A stretch of DNA of 64,000 nucleotides. It comes from Sva-07 sp963715825. Its GTDB lineage: Bacteria > Actinomycetota > Acidimicrobiia > Acidimicrobiales > Ilumatobacteraceae. The notes beneath the pieces were generated by a model. It was not told the origin of the DNA. It saw nothing but the letters and a program-made list of their open reading frames with translations, and did no database searches. A program made the translations under genes and the position numbers. Below, in pieces: positions 49,904 through 59,855 of this stretch (positions are counted from its first letter, which is position 1; the number at the start of each line of letters is the position of its first letter). The DNA is taken from NCBI GenBank assembly GCA_963715825.1, contig CAVQSI010000013.1, forward strand, positions 62,001-126,000, in the 5' to 3' direction.

Positions 49904-51109
49904 TCAGGCGGCCGCCGTCCGGATCGCTGCCTGCTGCTGTGCACGACCGATGCCGATGGCGAGCGCACCCATGGCGACGGCGATGGCGGCGGAGACGGCG
50001 AACACGCTGGTCAACGAAACGGTCGACTCGAGCGCGCCGGCGCCGAACGCGGCGATGCCGTACCCGACCTGGTACGCGGCGATCAGCCAGCCGGCCGACA
50101 CCGCTCCCAGCGCCGGGAACGTTCCTTCGGAGTAGCCGATGGTCATCGGGAAGAAGCCCGAACAGGCGAAGCCGCCGGCGGCGAAGATCACCACACCGTT
50201 CGTGCCGTTGGCGACCGTTGCGACCAGGAGCAGCGTCGCGGCGATCGCCCACGGAAGGACGCGGTAGACCACCAGCGTCGGGATCTGTCGGGGCATCACC
50301 GAGATCAGCAGCCGGCCGAGTGTCACGCACGCCCAGAATGCGGCGAGCGCGTAGCTGGCGGTGGTCGCCGACGCGCCGTCGTTGCGCAGCACCGTGGTGC
50401 CCCAGTTCCCGAACATGGTTTCGCAGATCCCGTAGGCGACGAGCGCGATCGCAAACACCCAGAACATCCTGGGGATGGGGGCTCGGTCCGTCGTGCTGTG
50501 GGCGGTGGCGGTCTCGAGCGGCAGGGTCAGCGACAGCACGAGGAGCACCGCGAGCCCGACGGCGGCGACCACCGGCAGACCCCACCATTCGCCGACATTG
50601 GTGAACAAGGCGATCAGCAGCGGCGAGAGCGCAGTCCCCAGCCCGAGCAGAACGTTGAGCGTCGTCAGCGCGACCTCGGGTCGGTCTGGTCGGAAGCCGG
50701 CCGCGATCGTGCTCAGACACGACAGCGTCACTCCGAAACCCAGACCCAGCAGTGCGGTCGAGACGAGGAGGATCGGGAATGCGATCGAATCGCCTGCCAC
50801 CGTCGCGCTCATCGCCAGCACCGCCATCGACAGCAGGTCCGCCGCGATCCCGACGAGGAGCAGCGGCTTGATGCCGAACCGGCGCGCCAGCGAGGGCATC
50901 GCGAGCGAACCGGCGATCGCCATCACCACCTGCGGCACGAACAGCAATCCGTACTGCGTGCTCGACAGGCCGTATCCCGACGAGGACGTCAACACGCTCG
51001 ACGCCGCCGGAAAGGCCACCAACGCGAGACCCTGGAACAGCCCCACGCAGTAGACGGTGACGACTTCGCGCCGGGGGACGACATTCACGGCGCTGGGGGG
51101 CACGGCCAC
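49904..51109 (-). CDS. MFS transporter
   Basis: About 400 residues with 12 hydrophobic segments in two halves joined by a charged loop (TATAHSTTDRAPIPR). Segment 1 starts VYCVGLFQGLALVAFPAAS, and ARRFGIKPLLLVGIAADLL after span 2 fits the MFS motif A position. No substrate-specific family was recognised. The start is unclear: several GTG codons lie between 51088 and 51109, and ATG at 51145 is also in frame. Confidence 0.82.
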   Translation of the reverse strand: MAVPPSAVNVVPRREVVTVYCVGLFQGLALVAFPAASSVLTSSSGYGLSSTQYGLLFVPQVVMAIAGSLAMPSLARRFGIKPLLLVGIAADLLSMAVLAMSATVAGDSIAFPILLVSTALLGLGFGVTLSCLSTIAAGFRPDRPEVALTTLNVLLGLGTALSPLLIALFTNVGEWWGLPVVAAVGLAVLLVLSLTLPLETATAHSTTDRAPIPRMFWVFAIALVAYGICETMFGNWGTTVLRNDGASATTASYALAAFWACVTLGRLLISVMPRQIPTLVVYRVLPWAIAATLLLVATVANGTNGVVIFAAGGFACSGFFPMTIGYSEGTFPALGAVSAGWLIAAYQVGYGIAAFGAGALESTVSLTSVFAVSAAIAVAMGALAIGIGRAQQQAAIRTAAA

Positions 51110-51235
51110 TGGCAAGACTGTTGCAGACGATCGGCACGGGTTCAAGGGGCCGTCTCGGGCCCCGACGCCTGCGAGTCACGTTCTGGCACGTCGACCCGGC
51201 GACCAAGGGCTGATCAGGTGCCGCCCGCCCGGGAG

Positions 51236-51490
51236 TCAGGCGTCGGGCTGCTCGATCGCGTCGAGGAAGGCGTTGACGTCGGCCTCTTCGCCGCCGACCA
51301 ACCAGATGGTCAGCTCGCCGTCGCTGTCCTCGTCGTCTTCGTCGTCCTCCCACGGCAGCACGCCGTCGACGAAGTAGCGATCGACGGTGATGTCGTCGGA
51401 TCCGTCCTCGACCGGTGCGATCACGGCGAGTTCGACCTCGGCGTCAGCCGGCTGGTCGCTGAGGATGTCGATCAGTTCGTGGACTCGCAT
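51236..51490 (-). CDS. Small acidic protein, unknown
   Basis: An 84-residue protein MRVHELIDILSDQPADAEVE with a very acidic middle (EDDEDDEDSDGE) and a helix at the end. The opening, LxxILSxxPxDAEVELAV, resembles small phage and host proteins of unknown role. Start is ATG at 51490 with AAGGGAG upstream, so it is expressed from a longer transcript or with a normal leader. It follows the 189-residue unknown gene by 28 bases on the same strand and may share its transcript. Confidence 0.6.
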   Translation of the reverse strand: MRVHELIDILSDQPADAEVELAVIAPVEDGSDDITVDRYFVDGVLPWEDDEDDEDSDGELTIWLVGGEEADVNAFLDAIEQPDA

Positions 51491-51518
51491 GACGCTCCCT
51501 TGGGTGGTGGGGCCGGGT

Positions 51519-52088
51519 TCAGTACTCGTTGAGCCACTGCGGGGCTCCTTCGAGCAGGTACAGACTGACATGTTTGCACCGGTCGAGTGCGGCTTCGATG
51601 GCATCGTCGACGTTCATGTACACGTCGGCGAGATCGACGGTCATCTTCGCCACGATCGACAGGCTCCGCTCGGGGGCGTCGGTGACGCTCGGGAACGAGT
51701 CGATCGCCGACACCTCGACCGGGAGGTCCATGCCGCCGATGCCGGCGAGATCGATCGACAACACCAGGAGGTCCGGCGGCTCGGGAAGGGGTGGGAGCGT
51801 CCACGTGAAGATCAGTGGGAACGAGAACCCCGTCGGTGGCGGGTCGTCGATCTCGTCGAGCTTCATCACCTCGTCTTCGAACCCGAGCATCGCCCGGGGA
51901 TCGACGTCGAGCGACAGATGGAGATCGATCGGCCCGGCGCACGCCTCTTCGGGATGGAGGTCGACCTCCCACAGCTGCCGCAGCGAGTAGGTCTCCACGA
52001 AGTGCCGTTCGTCGTGGACGTGGAAGCCGTGGTCGATCGCCTGGCTCTTCACATCGGCGACGAATCCTGCAACGTCAATCACTGCCAT
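51519..52088 (-). CDS. Unknown 189-residue protein
   Basis: A soluble acidic protein MAVIDVAGFVADVKSQAIDH, with HLSLDVDPRAML, FTWTLPPLPEPPDLL and a C-terminal helix ending QWLNEY. Alternating strands and one long helix; two cysteines. No family was recognised. TAGTGT lies 9 nt before the ATG, facing away from the inositol phosphatase-like gene whose own TACCGT overlaps the same spacer. Confidence 0.6.
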   Translation of the reverse strand: MAVIDVAGFVADVKSQAIDHGFHVHDERHFVETYSLRQLWEVDLHPEEACAGPIDLHLSLDVDPRAMLGFEDEVMKLDEIDDPPPTGFSFPLIFTWTLPPLPEPPDLLVLSIDLAGIGGMDLPVEVSAIDSFPSVTDAPERSLSIVAKMTVDLADVYMNVDDAIEAALDRCKHVSLYLLEGAPQWLNEY

Positions 52089-52115
52089 GCAGTTCGGACA
52101 CTACCGTCCCTGGCG

Positions 52116-52880
52116 ATGCACGAACCCAACGACTTCGACATCCTGGCGCTGTTCGGTTCGATCTGTGACGCGACGACGGCCGTGTTGCGCTCCACGACCG
52201 ACTGGGGTGAGTCGGGCCAGCGCCCCGGCCAGTACCTCGTCGACCTCGACGTCGACGCGGTCTGCGTGGCTCCGTTGCTCTCCGCCGGCTTCTCGGTGTT
52301 GTCGGAGGAGAGCGGCCTGCAGCACCCGACAGGCGACCCCTCGGCGGCCGGTGTCGTGGTCGTCGATCCGCTCGACGGGTCGACCAACGCCACCCTCGGC
52401 CTGCCATGGTGCGCGACCTCGTTGTGCCTGGTGGTCGAGGGGGAGCTGGTGGCCGCGATGGTGGCCAACCTGGCGACCGGGGCCCGGTACACCGCCGTCC
52501 TCGGCGGCGGTGCGACACTCGACGGCCGAGCGATCTCGATTGCATCTGCGGCCCCGCTCGACGACGCCGTGATCGCCGTCAGTGGGCTGCCCGGCCATCA
52601 CTACGGTTGGCGCCAGTTCCGGGCGATGGGCGCCTCTGCGCTCGACATCTGCGCGGTGGCAAGCGGGACCTTCGACGGGTTCGTCGACATGAGCCCCGAC
52701 GCACACGGCGTGTGGGATTACCTCGGGGCGACGCTGGTGGTGCGTGAGGCCGGGGGAGTGGTCGTCGATGCGCAGGGGCGAGACCTCACCGTCGTCGACC
52801 ATACGGCACGGCGAACTCCGGTGGCTGCCACCAGCAGTGCCTTGCTCGACGAACTGCTCGAACACCGTCGGCGCAGCTGA
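52116..52880 (+). CDS. Inositol monophosphatase-family protein
   Basis: A 254-residue Mg-dependent phosphatase of the FIG superfamily. The first metal Glu is in VLSEESGL, the metal motif is VVDPLDGSTNATLGLPW, and the last metal Asp is in HGVWDYLGATLVVREAGGVV. Candidate substrates are inositol phosphate, histidinol phosphate or PAP. Because no histidinol phosphatase is present with the his genes here, HisN activity is one option. Start is ATG at 52116 with TACCGT 8 nt upstream. Confidence 0.87.
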   Translation: MHEPNDFDILALFGSICDATTAVLRSTTDWGESGQRPGQYLVDLDVDAVCVAPLLSAGFSVLSEESGLQHPTGDPSAAGVVVVDPLDGSTNATLGLPWCATSLCLVVEGELVAAMVANLATGARYTAVLGGGATLDGRAISIASAAPLDDAVIAVSGLPGHHYGWRQFRAMGASALDICAVASGTFDGFVDMSPDAHGVWDYLGATLVVREAGGVVVDAQGRDLTVVDHTARRTPVAATSSALLDELLEHRRRS

Positions 52881-52898
52881 GCGCAGTTGACCCCCCGC

Positions 52899-53720
52899 TC
52901 AGAAGTCGAAGTTCTTGTTCGGTCGGATCACGATCTCGGGGATGTGGACGTGGGCCGGCTGGGTGACGGCGTAGAGCACGGCGTCGGCGATGTCGTCGGG
53001 CGCGATCATGATGTCGGCGAGCACCGCCTGCGCCGCTTCGAGGACGTCGTCGGGGAGACGCTCTCCGGGGACGATCTCGACCTCGATACCCGACATCGCC
53101 ACGATGCCGGCGAGGAGTTCGGGGTCAGCGTTGCGGCCGATGTTCGTTGCCACCAGGCCGGGCATGATCGAGACCACCTGGATCGGGTCGTCGAGGAGTT
53201 CCTCGCGCAGCGAGTTCGTGATCACGTTGACCGCGTGCTTGGTGGCGCCGTAGACACCCGAATCGGGGCGGAGCGCGGCGACGGAGGAGACGTTGACGAT
53301 GTGGCCGCGATTGCCGACCTTGCGCATCGCCGCGACCGCCGCGGTGGAACCGGCGAGCAGCGACACGACGTTGATCTCGAACATCTCGCGCCACTCGTCG
53401 ACGTTGCCGTCGAGGACGCCGCCGAGATACGACACCCCCGCGTTGTTGACGAAGATGTCCAGGTGGCCGTCGGCGTCGAGCGCGGTGGACACCAACTCGT
53501 CGACGGCGCTCGGTTGGCGGATGTCGCCGACCACCACGGTGGCGCGACCGCCGGCGTCTGCGATCAGCGCGGCGCTCTGCTCCATGGCGTCGGCGGTGCG
53601 GCCGGACAGGATCACGTGCGCACCAGCGGTCCCCATGCGTTCGGCGATGGCGCGGCCGATACCGCTCGAAGCGCCGGTGACGATGGCGGTCTTGCTGGAC
53701 AGGTCGGCGGTGATGCTCAT
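52899..53720 (-). CDS. Short-chain dehydrogenase/reductase (YdfG-like)
   Basis: A 273-residue classical SDR. VTGASSGIGRAIAERM is the cofactor loop, with Arg in LSGRTADA pointing to NADP(H); NNAGVSYLGG and the catalytic triad in VNVSSVAALRPDSGVYGATKHAV follow. The C-terminal ADAVLYAVTQPAHVHIPEIV is typical of the YdfG group that acts on small hydroxy acids and serine-like substrates. Start is ATG at 53720 with AAGGTG upstream. Divergent from nth. Confidence 0.9.
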   Translation of the reverse strand: MSITADLSSKTAIVTGASSGIGRAIAERMGTAGAHVILSGRTADAMEQSAALIADAGGRATVVVGDIRQPSAVDELVSTALDADGHLDIFVNNAGVSYLGGVLDGNVDEWREMFEINVVSLLAGSTAAVAAMRKVGNRGHIVNVSSVAALRPDSGVYGATKHAVNVITNSLREELLDDPIQVVSIMPGLVATNIGRNADPELLAGIVAMSGIEVEIVPGERLPDDVLEAAQAVLADIMIAPDDIADAVLYAVTQPAHVHIPEIVIRPNKNFDF

Positions 53721-53756
53721 GGTGCACCTTCGCACACGGCGTCGTAACGTGCCGGC

Positions 53757-54404
53757 ATGAAGCGGCAGGAGAAGGCGGACCGGATCGGCGAAATCCTCGA
53801 CGAGTTGTATCCCGAGACCCCGATTCCGCTCGATCACACCGACGCGTACACACTGCTCGTCGCTGTCGCGCTGTCGGCGCAGACCACCGACAAGAAGGTG
53901 AACCAGATCACCCCCGCGCTGTTCGAAGTGGCCGGCACGCCCGCACAGATGGCCGCACTTGATCCGGATGTGATCCTCGGCTACATCCGGGAGGTCGGCC
54001 TGGCGCCCACGAAAGCGAAGAATCTCTGGCTGGCGGCCAACAAGATCGTCGACGCCGGTGGCGAGGTCATCGGCGACTGGGAGTTCCTCGAGTCGCTGCC
54101 GGGCATCGGCCACAAGACGGCAAGTGTCGTGATGTCACAGGCCTTCGGGGTGCCGGCGTTCGCCGTCGACACCCACGTCCACCGCCTCGCCGAACGCTGG
54201 GGCCTGTCGAACGGCACCACGGTCGAGCGCACCGAAGCCGACCTCAAGGCCGTGTTCCCGATCGAAACCTGGAACGACCGCCACCTGCAGATCATCTTCT
54301 TCGGTCGTGAGTACTGCCCGGCCCGCCGCCACGACCTGGCGACCTGCCCGATCTGTAGCTGGGCCGCCAGCAAGAAGCGGATCCGCGACGAATCGATGCG
54401 CTGA
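53757..54404 (+). CDS. nth: Endonuclease III
   Basis: A 215-residue DNA glycosylase/AP lyase for oxidised pyrimidines. The helix-hairpin-helix is LPGIGHKTASVV with catalytic Lys120, and Asp138 is in FAVDTHVHRLA; these numbers coincide with E. coli Nth. The iron-sulfur region is unusual: Cys187, Cys197 and Cys200 only, with Ser/Ala residues where the fourth Cys should be. It may bind no normal 4Fe-4S cluster. Start ATG 53757 has TAACGT 6 nt upstream. A strong hairpin follows the stop. Confidence 0.93.
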   Translation: MKRQEKADRIGEILDELYPETPIPLDHTDAYTLLVAVALSAQTTDKKVNQITPALFEVAGTPAQMAALDPDVILGYIREVGLAPTKAKNLWLAANKIVDAGGEVIGDWEFLESLPGIGHKTASVVMSQAFGVPAFAVDTHVHRLAERWGLSNGTTVERTEADLKAVFPIETWNDRHLQIIFFGREYCPARRHDLATCPICSWAASKKRIRDESMR

Positions 54405-54409
54405 CCTCC

Positions 54410-54456
54410 TTCTCGTGAACAATGGTGCGCTCTGACCGCACACTTGTTCACGAGAA
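54410..54456. terminator. Bidirectional terminator hairpin after nth
   Basis: TTCTCGTGAACAA (54410-54422) and TTGTTCACGAGAA (54444-54456) form a perfect 13-bp stem, partly extended inward by TGGTGCG/CGCACAC. It lies between the convergent ends of nth and the cyclase gene, and can serve both. There is no long T-run. Confidence 0.6.
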
Positions 54457-54460
54457 TGGG

Positions 54461-57116
54461 TCAGTCGTCGGCGAGTGCGTCGAGGGTGAACGCGACGATC
54501 TCGTGGCGGTCCATCGCAGCGCCGCGGGCGCGGAGTGGCGCGGCGTCGGGAATCGCATCGACGAATTGCGTGGCCATGTCCCTGATGGTCTCACCGAGCG
54601 CCCCCCACGGGACGGCTCGGTGCTCGTTGTGGCCGAATACGACCGCGGCTGCCGCCGGGTTGTCGACGGCCAGCAGGAGCGGCGAAGGTTCGAGCAGCGT
54701 GTCGATCACGATCCACTGGCGTTCGTCGTAGGCCAGCGAGATCCCTCGCCGGAGTTCGGTCCGAGCATCGGGGTTTCCGCTGCGGATCAGCGTGAAGACG
54801 AGGCTCACCTGGGACCATGCAGCGTTCGTGCCGACCGATTCGTTCAGGCGGATCGCCTCGCGTGCATCGGCGACGGCGCCGTCGTAGTCGCCGTCGACGG
54901 CGCCTCGATGAGCCGCCCGCATCCGAATCGCATGGGCGACTTCGTTCGGGCCCACCGACAGCGAGACGCAGCGTCGACCAGTGCATCGATGTCGGGACCT
55001 GAGTCAGGCTGACCCTGACTGGCCTGGGCGATGCCGAACGCGAGCGCCCATTTCGACATCGGGTCCGCCCTTGCGAGGTGAGCCCGCATGTCAGGGATCA
55101 ACGCCTGTGCTTCTGCTGCTCGACCTGCACCGGAGAGCGCTGCCGTCACGACCACGATAGAGGAATGCCGTGTCTTGCGGATCGTCGCAGTCGTCGAGTG
55201 CGTCGGTCAGCAGTTCGATGGCGCCGTTGGGATCTCCGTCGGTGAGCATCCAGAAGGCGCTCGGGCCGAAGACCATCGCGGTCGCACACCATTCGTGTCG
55301 GCGAGCATCCGGGTTCGCCTCGCCCACTCCTGGTGGTCTCTCCGGACGCGAGCGAGACCGAAAGCGACCGGTCTGGCCGACGAGTGCGACTGCTGCGTCG
55401 AGCGCCGACGTGGCGATCGCCCAGTTGTGCGCAGCGCTCAGGTTCTCCCAGTCCTCGTCGAATCGAGCAGCGGCGACCACCTGCTCGGGGCTCGCCCAGA
55501 GGCTGCGAAGTTCGTCCGACCAGCCCGACGAAGTGTGCGAGGTGAGCGTCACGCAACACTGCGGTCTCGCCCCGGTCGTCGAGGCGTTCCTCGCCGTACT
55601 GGCGCAGCGTCTCGAGCAGGCGATACCGGGTGCCACGGTCGGAGCGGACGGCGATCACCATCGACTTGTCGACCAGGTCGCCGAGCAGGTCGACGATGTC
55701 GTACTCGTCGATGACGTCGTCGCCGCAGATCGCCTCGGCCGCCGCGAGATCGAAGGTGCCGGCGAACACCGAGAGCCGATCGAACAGGAGCTGGCTGTCC
55801 TGCGCCAGCAACTGATAGGACCACGCCACCGTGGCCCGCAGCGTCTGATGTCGTTCCAGACCCCCGCGGCCGGCGCCGCGGAGCAGCCGGAACCGGTCGT
55901 CGAGCCGGGCGAGCAGATCCGTCGGGCTGAGCGACCGGATCCGGGCTGCGGCGAGCTCGATCGCCAACGGGATCCCGTCAAGGCGGCGGCAGATCGACGC
56001 GATCGACCCGAGGTCGGCGTCGGAGGGATGGAACGAGCTGTCGGCCGACACCGCACGATTGACGAAGAGCTCGACGCCGTAGCGCTCGTCGAGCGACGCG
56101 ATCCGCACGACGATCTCGCCGTCGACGCCCAGCGGTTCACGTGACGTGGCGATGATCGTCACGGTCGGGCAGGCGGCGACGATTGCTCGGACGAGTTGGA
56201 CGACCGGGTCGAGGACGTGCTCGCAGTTGTCGAGGATCAGCAGCATCCGGCGGCCGTAACACCAGTCGACGATCGACTCGACCAACGTCATCCCCGGCTG
56301 CGGCAGCACCCCGAGCGTGCTGGCGATCCCGGTGAGCGCGAGTTCGGGATCAGCGATGGGTGCCAACTCGACGAGCCACACCCCGTCGACGAACTCGTCG
56401 ATCACCAACCAGCCGATCTCGATCGACGCCCGGGTCTTGCCGACACCGCCGGAGCCGGTGAGTGTGACCACACGGGCCTGCGCCAGGTTGGCGACGCGTC
56501 GCTGTAGGTCGGCGAGGTCGCCGACCATCTCGGTCTGCGGGCGGGGGAGGTTGCCCCGGGAGATCTCCGTGGTCAGCAGCGGCGTGTCGATCCACTCGTG
56601 ACCTTCCCCGGCGACACCGACCACGCTGACCGGCTCGATCACTCCCTTGAGTTGCACCGGCCCGAGGTCGTACAGCTTGAAGTCCGACACCCCGTCGACG
56701 AGCCCGGCGGTCAGCGCTGACAGCACCACTTGGCCGCCGTTGGCTGCCCCCATGATGCGGGCGGCCCGATTGACCGGCGGGCCGAAGTAGTCGCCGTCGC
56801 GTTCCTCGGCTTCACCGGTGTGGATACCCATCCGGACCCGCAGCACGGGTCCGCCGACCCACTCCTCGGCCGCGAGCAGCGCCTGCGCGGCGATGGCGGC
56901 CTCGACGGCCGAGGCGGCGCGAGAGAACACTGCGCCGTAGCCGTCGCCACCGGTGGAGAAGATGTGCCCGTCGGCGTTGGTGATCGCTGTGCGCAGGATC
57001 TCGTCGTGACGGGCCAGCGCCGGTCCCATCGCATCGGGGTACGAGTCCCACAGCGGCGTCGAGCCCTCGATGTCGGTGAACAGGAACGTCACCGTGCCGG
57101 TCGGAGCAGTGGTCAC
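54461..57116 (-). pseudogene. Adenylate/guanylate cyclase-ATPase regulator, broken in its C-terminal third
   Basis: The first 600 residues are open: a class III cyclase domain (FLFTDIEGSTPLWDS, HIFSTGGDGYGAVFSRA, VRMGIHTGEAEERDGDYFGP), a P-loop (LTGSGGVGKTRASIE) and NB-ARC/AfsR-like ATPase motifs (LLILDNCEHV, TSREPLG). Beyond about 55560 the reading frame changes at least five times down to 54950 and the TPR-like end is scattered over three frames, ending at 54461. Its intact tandem copy begins directly upstream (GTG at 57116 overlaps that stop). It is either a real decaying paralogue or a poor stretch of sequence. Confidence 0.75.
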
Positions 57117-59815
57117 GACGCATCCACCGTCTGATCGGCCTGAGCAGCGATCAGGTCGTCGAGGGCGGCCAGCGCGAAGGCGACGATCTGGTGACGATCC
57201 ATCGCAGCGCCGGCCTGGCGCGCAGGCGAGGGTTCCGGACCCTCGGCTGCGAGATGCATCGCCCGGTACATCTCGCCGAGCGCGCCCCACGAAGGCGGAT
57301 ACTGCTCGATGTAACCGACGACGGTCGACCTGACGTCGGCCGACCCGTCGGTCAGCACCAGAGGAAGCTGCTCCAGCAACAGCGCGGTGGAGACGCCGTT
57401 GCGAGCCTCGTACGACGCAGCGAGCACCCTCCGCATGGTCACAATCGCATCGGGATACCCGCCCTCCGCCTTCGCCCAGGTCATCGTGGTCTCGGCGTAG
57501 GAGGGGCTCGCACCGATTGCTCGTGCGTACTCGATCGCCTCGTGGCATCGGGCGAGCGCACCGTCGAAGTCGGGTGGGTCGCTCAACATGGTGCTGATTG
57601 CCTGCAGCCTGCGTGCCGTGAAGAGTTCGCTCGGGGTCTGCAATCGTTCGGCGTACGCGACGAACTGTTCCAGTGCCGTCTCCCAGTCGTCGGCTCCCAT
57701 GAGCGCGTGCGCCATTGCTGAGAAAAGCAGTGACTTCTGGCGGTCGGTGATGCCCGAGTCGACCATCTCCCGGAGCCGCGGGAGCTGGGCGAGCGCTTCG
57801 GCGGTCTGGCCGGCACCGATCAAGGCGAGGACGAGGGCGCCGCGTGCGTACGGTTCGTCGTCGCCGGTCGCCTCGCCCACGGCCCTGCCCGCAGTCTCGA
57901 CGGCCCGAGACCTGTCGCCCTCCGCAAACGCCCAGATCGACACCTGCGCAGCCACCGGTGCGCAAGGAACGCCTTCTCGCCGGCAGACAGCGTCCGTGCG
58001 CTCGGCCAGCTCCTGGTGGTCGCGTCGAAACCAGGCGATTGCCGGGCCGCCCATCTCGAACACGATGGAGATCGCGTCATCGAGATTGCCGCCGACGAGC
58101 GCCCAGTTGTGTGCCGCGATCAAGTTGTCCCACTCCTGGTCGAACCGCACCGCGACCTCGGGCTGGCGAGCTGTGTACCACGCGTCCCCGAGCTGGCGGG
58201 CGACGCCGGTGTAGTGCGCTTTGTGCAGGTCTCGCCGATGCGCGGTGTCGGCCCGATCGTCGAGGCGTTCCTCGCCGTACTGGCGCAGCGTCTCCAGCAA
58301 CCGGTAGCGCGTGCTGTTGCCGGAACGTGCGGTGATCACCATCGACTTGTCGACGAGGTCGGCGACGAGGTCGACGATGTCGTACTCGTCGACGCCGTCG
58401 CCAGCGCAGATCGCCTCGGCGGCTGCCAGATCGAACGTGCCCGAGAACACCGAGAGCCGATCGAACAGCAGCTGGGTCTCCGCCGACAGCAGCTGATACG
58501 ACCAGGCGACGGTCGCTCGGAGCGTCTGGTGACGTTCGAGGCCGCCACGGCCGCCGCCGCGCAGCAGCCGGAACCGGTCGTCGAGCCGTTCGAGCAACTC
58601 GGTCGGGCTGAGCGACCGGGTGCGGGCAGCCGCGAGCTCGATCGCGAGCGGGATCCCGTCGAGGCGGTCGCAGATCGCCTCGATCGCGGCGAGGTCGTCG
58701 GGTGTCGGCTCGAACGCGCTGTCGGCGGCGGTCGCGCGCATCGTGAAGAGTTCGATCCCGAAGGTCGGCTCGAGCGACGGGATGCGCACGACGATCTCAC
58801 CGGCGACACCGAGCGGTTCGCGACTGGTCGCGATGATGGTCACGGTCGGGCACTGGGCCACGACGGTGCGAACGAGATCGACGACGGCGTCGATGACGTG
58901 CTCGCAGTTGTCGACGATCAGCAGCATTCGGCGGCCGTGGCACCAGTCGATGATCGAGTCGGTGATCGTCATGCCCGGCGACGGTTGCGCGCCGAGCGTC
59001 GACGCGATCGTCGAGACCACCAGGTCGGGGTCGGTGATCGGCGCCAGTTCGCTCATCCAGACGCCGTCGACGAACTCGTCGACAACGAGCCATCCGATCT
59101 CGGTGGCGGCCCGGGTCTTGCCGACGCCGCCGGATCCGGTGAGGGTGACCACCCGGGCGTTGGGGAGGTTCTCGACCCGTCGCTGCAGATCGGCGAGGTC
59201 ACCGACGAAGTCGGTCTGGAGCCGCGGCAGGTTGCCGGCGGAGACCTGACTCGTCAGCAGCGGCCGGTCGATCCACTCGTGACCGACTCCGGCGACACCG
59301 AACACCTGCACCGGATCGACGACCCCCTTGAGGGTGACCGAACCCAGATCGAAGAGTTTGACCTCCTTGACGTCGCCGATCACCCCGACGGTGAGCGCAG
59401 AGGCGACGACCTGTCCGCCGTTGGCAGCAGCCATGATCCGTGCGGTCCGGTTGACGGCGGGGCCGAAATAGTCGCCGTCGCGTTCCTCCGCCTCGCCGGT
59501 GTGCAGCCCCATGCGGACACGGAGGGCCGGGTTCTCGCCCCAGTCCTCGACGCCGAGCGACCGTTGCGCAGCGAGGGCGGCATCGACGGCGTCGGCGGCA
59601 CGGGCGAAGACGGCGCCGTAGCCGTCGCCACCGGTGGAGAAGATGTGGCCGCCGGCGTCGTCGATTGCGCTTCGGACGAGTTCGTCGTGGCGGGCCAGCG
59701 AGGCACCCATCGTGTCGGGGTGCGAGTCCCAGAGCGGCGTCGAGCCCTCGATGTCGGTGAAGAGGAACGTGACGGTGCCGGTCGGAGTTCGCGTCGTCGC
59801 CCCGTCCGCAGCCAT
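57113..59815 (-). CDS. Adenylate/guanylate cyclase-ATPase-TPR regulator
   Basis: An intact 900-residue soluble protein. Residues 10-190 form a class III nucleotide cyclase domain with the metal Asp in FTDIEGST and GGDGYGAVFARA. Residues 215-500 are a STAND-type ATPase: GDLADLQRR, P-loop LTGSGGVGKTRAATEIG, Walker B LLIVDNCEHV, TSREPLG, IPLAIELAAAR and WSYQLL. The rest is helical TPR-like repeats. No DNA-binding domain is visible, so output is probably the cyclic nucleotide. TAGGGT lies 6 nt before the ATG. It forms a tandem pair with its broken copy downstream. Confidence 0.88.
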   Translation of the reverse strand: MAADGATTRTPTGTVTFLFTDIEGSTPLWDSHPDTMGASLARHDELVRSAIDDAGGHIFSTGGDGYGAVFARAADAVDAALAAQRSLGVEDWGENPALRVRMGLHTGEAEERDGDYFGPAVNRTARIMAAANGGQVVASALTVGVIGDVKEVKLFDLGSVTLKGVVDPVQVFGVAGVGHEWIDRPLLTSQVSAGNLPRLQTDFVGDLADLQRRVENLPNARVVTLTGSGGVGKTRAATEIGWLVVDEFVDGVWMSELAPITDPDLVVSTIASTLGAQPSPGMTITDSIIDWCHGRRMLLIVDNCEHVIDAVVDLVRTVVAQCPTVTIIATSREPLGVAGEIVVRIPSLEPTFGIELFTMRATAADSAFEPTPDDLAAIEAICDRLDGIPLAIELAAARTRSLSPTELLERLDDRFRLLRGGGRGGLERHQTLRATVAWSYQLLSAETQLLFDRLSVFSGTFDLAAAEAICAGDGVDEYDIVDLVADLVDKSMVITARSGNSTRYRLLETLRQYGEERLDDRADTAHRRDLHKAHYTGVARQLGDAWYTARQPEVAVRFDQEWDNLIAAHNWALVGGNLDDAISIVFEMGGPAIAWFRRDHQELAERTDAVCRREGVPCAPVAAQVSIWAFAEGDRSRAVETAGRAVGEATGDDEPYARGALVLALIGAGQTAEALAQLPRLREMVDSGITDRQKSLLFSAMAHALMGADDWETALEQFVAYAERLQTPSELFTARRLQAISTMLSDPPDFDGALARCHEAIEYARAIGASPSYAETTMTWAKAEGGYPDAIVTMRRVLAASYEARNGVSTALLLEQLPLVLTDGSADVRSTVVGYIEQYPPSWGALGEMYRAMHLAAEGPEPSPARQAGAAMDRHQIVAFALAALDDLIAAQADQTVDAS

Positions 59816-59855
59816 GTATCGACCCTAGTGGCAGCGCCGTTGACCCTGAACCCGA

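Noticed and set aside
49395..51353. A 652-codon minus-strand frame across the MFS gene
   Set aside because: Arg-rich shadow of the transporter in another frame; the transporter frame has 12 clear membrane spans.
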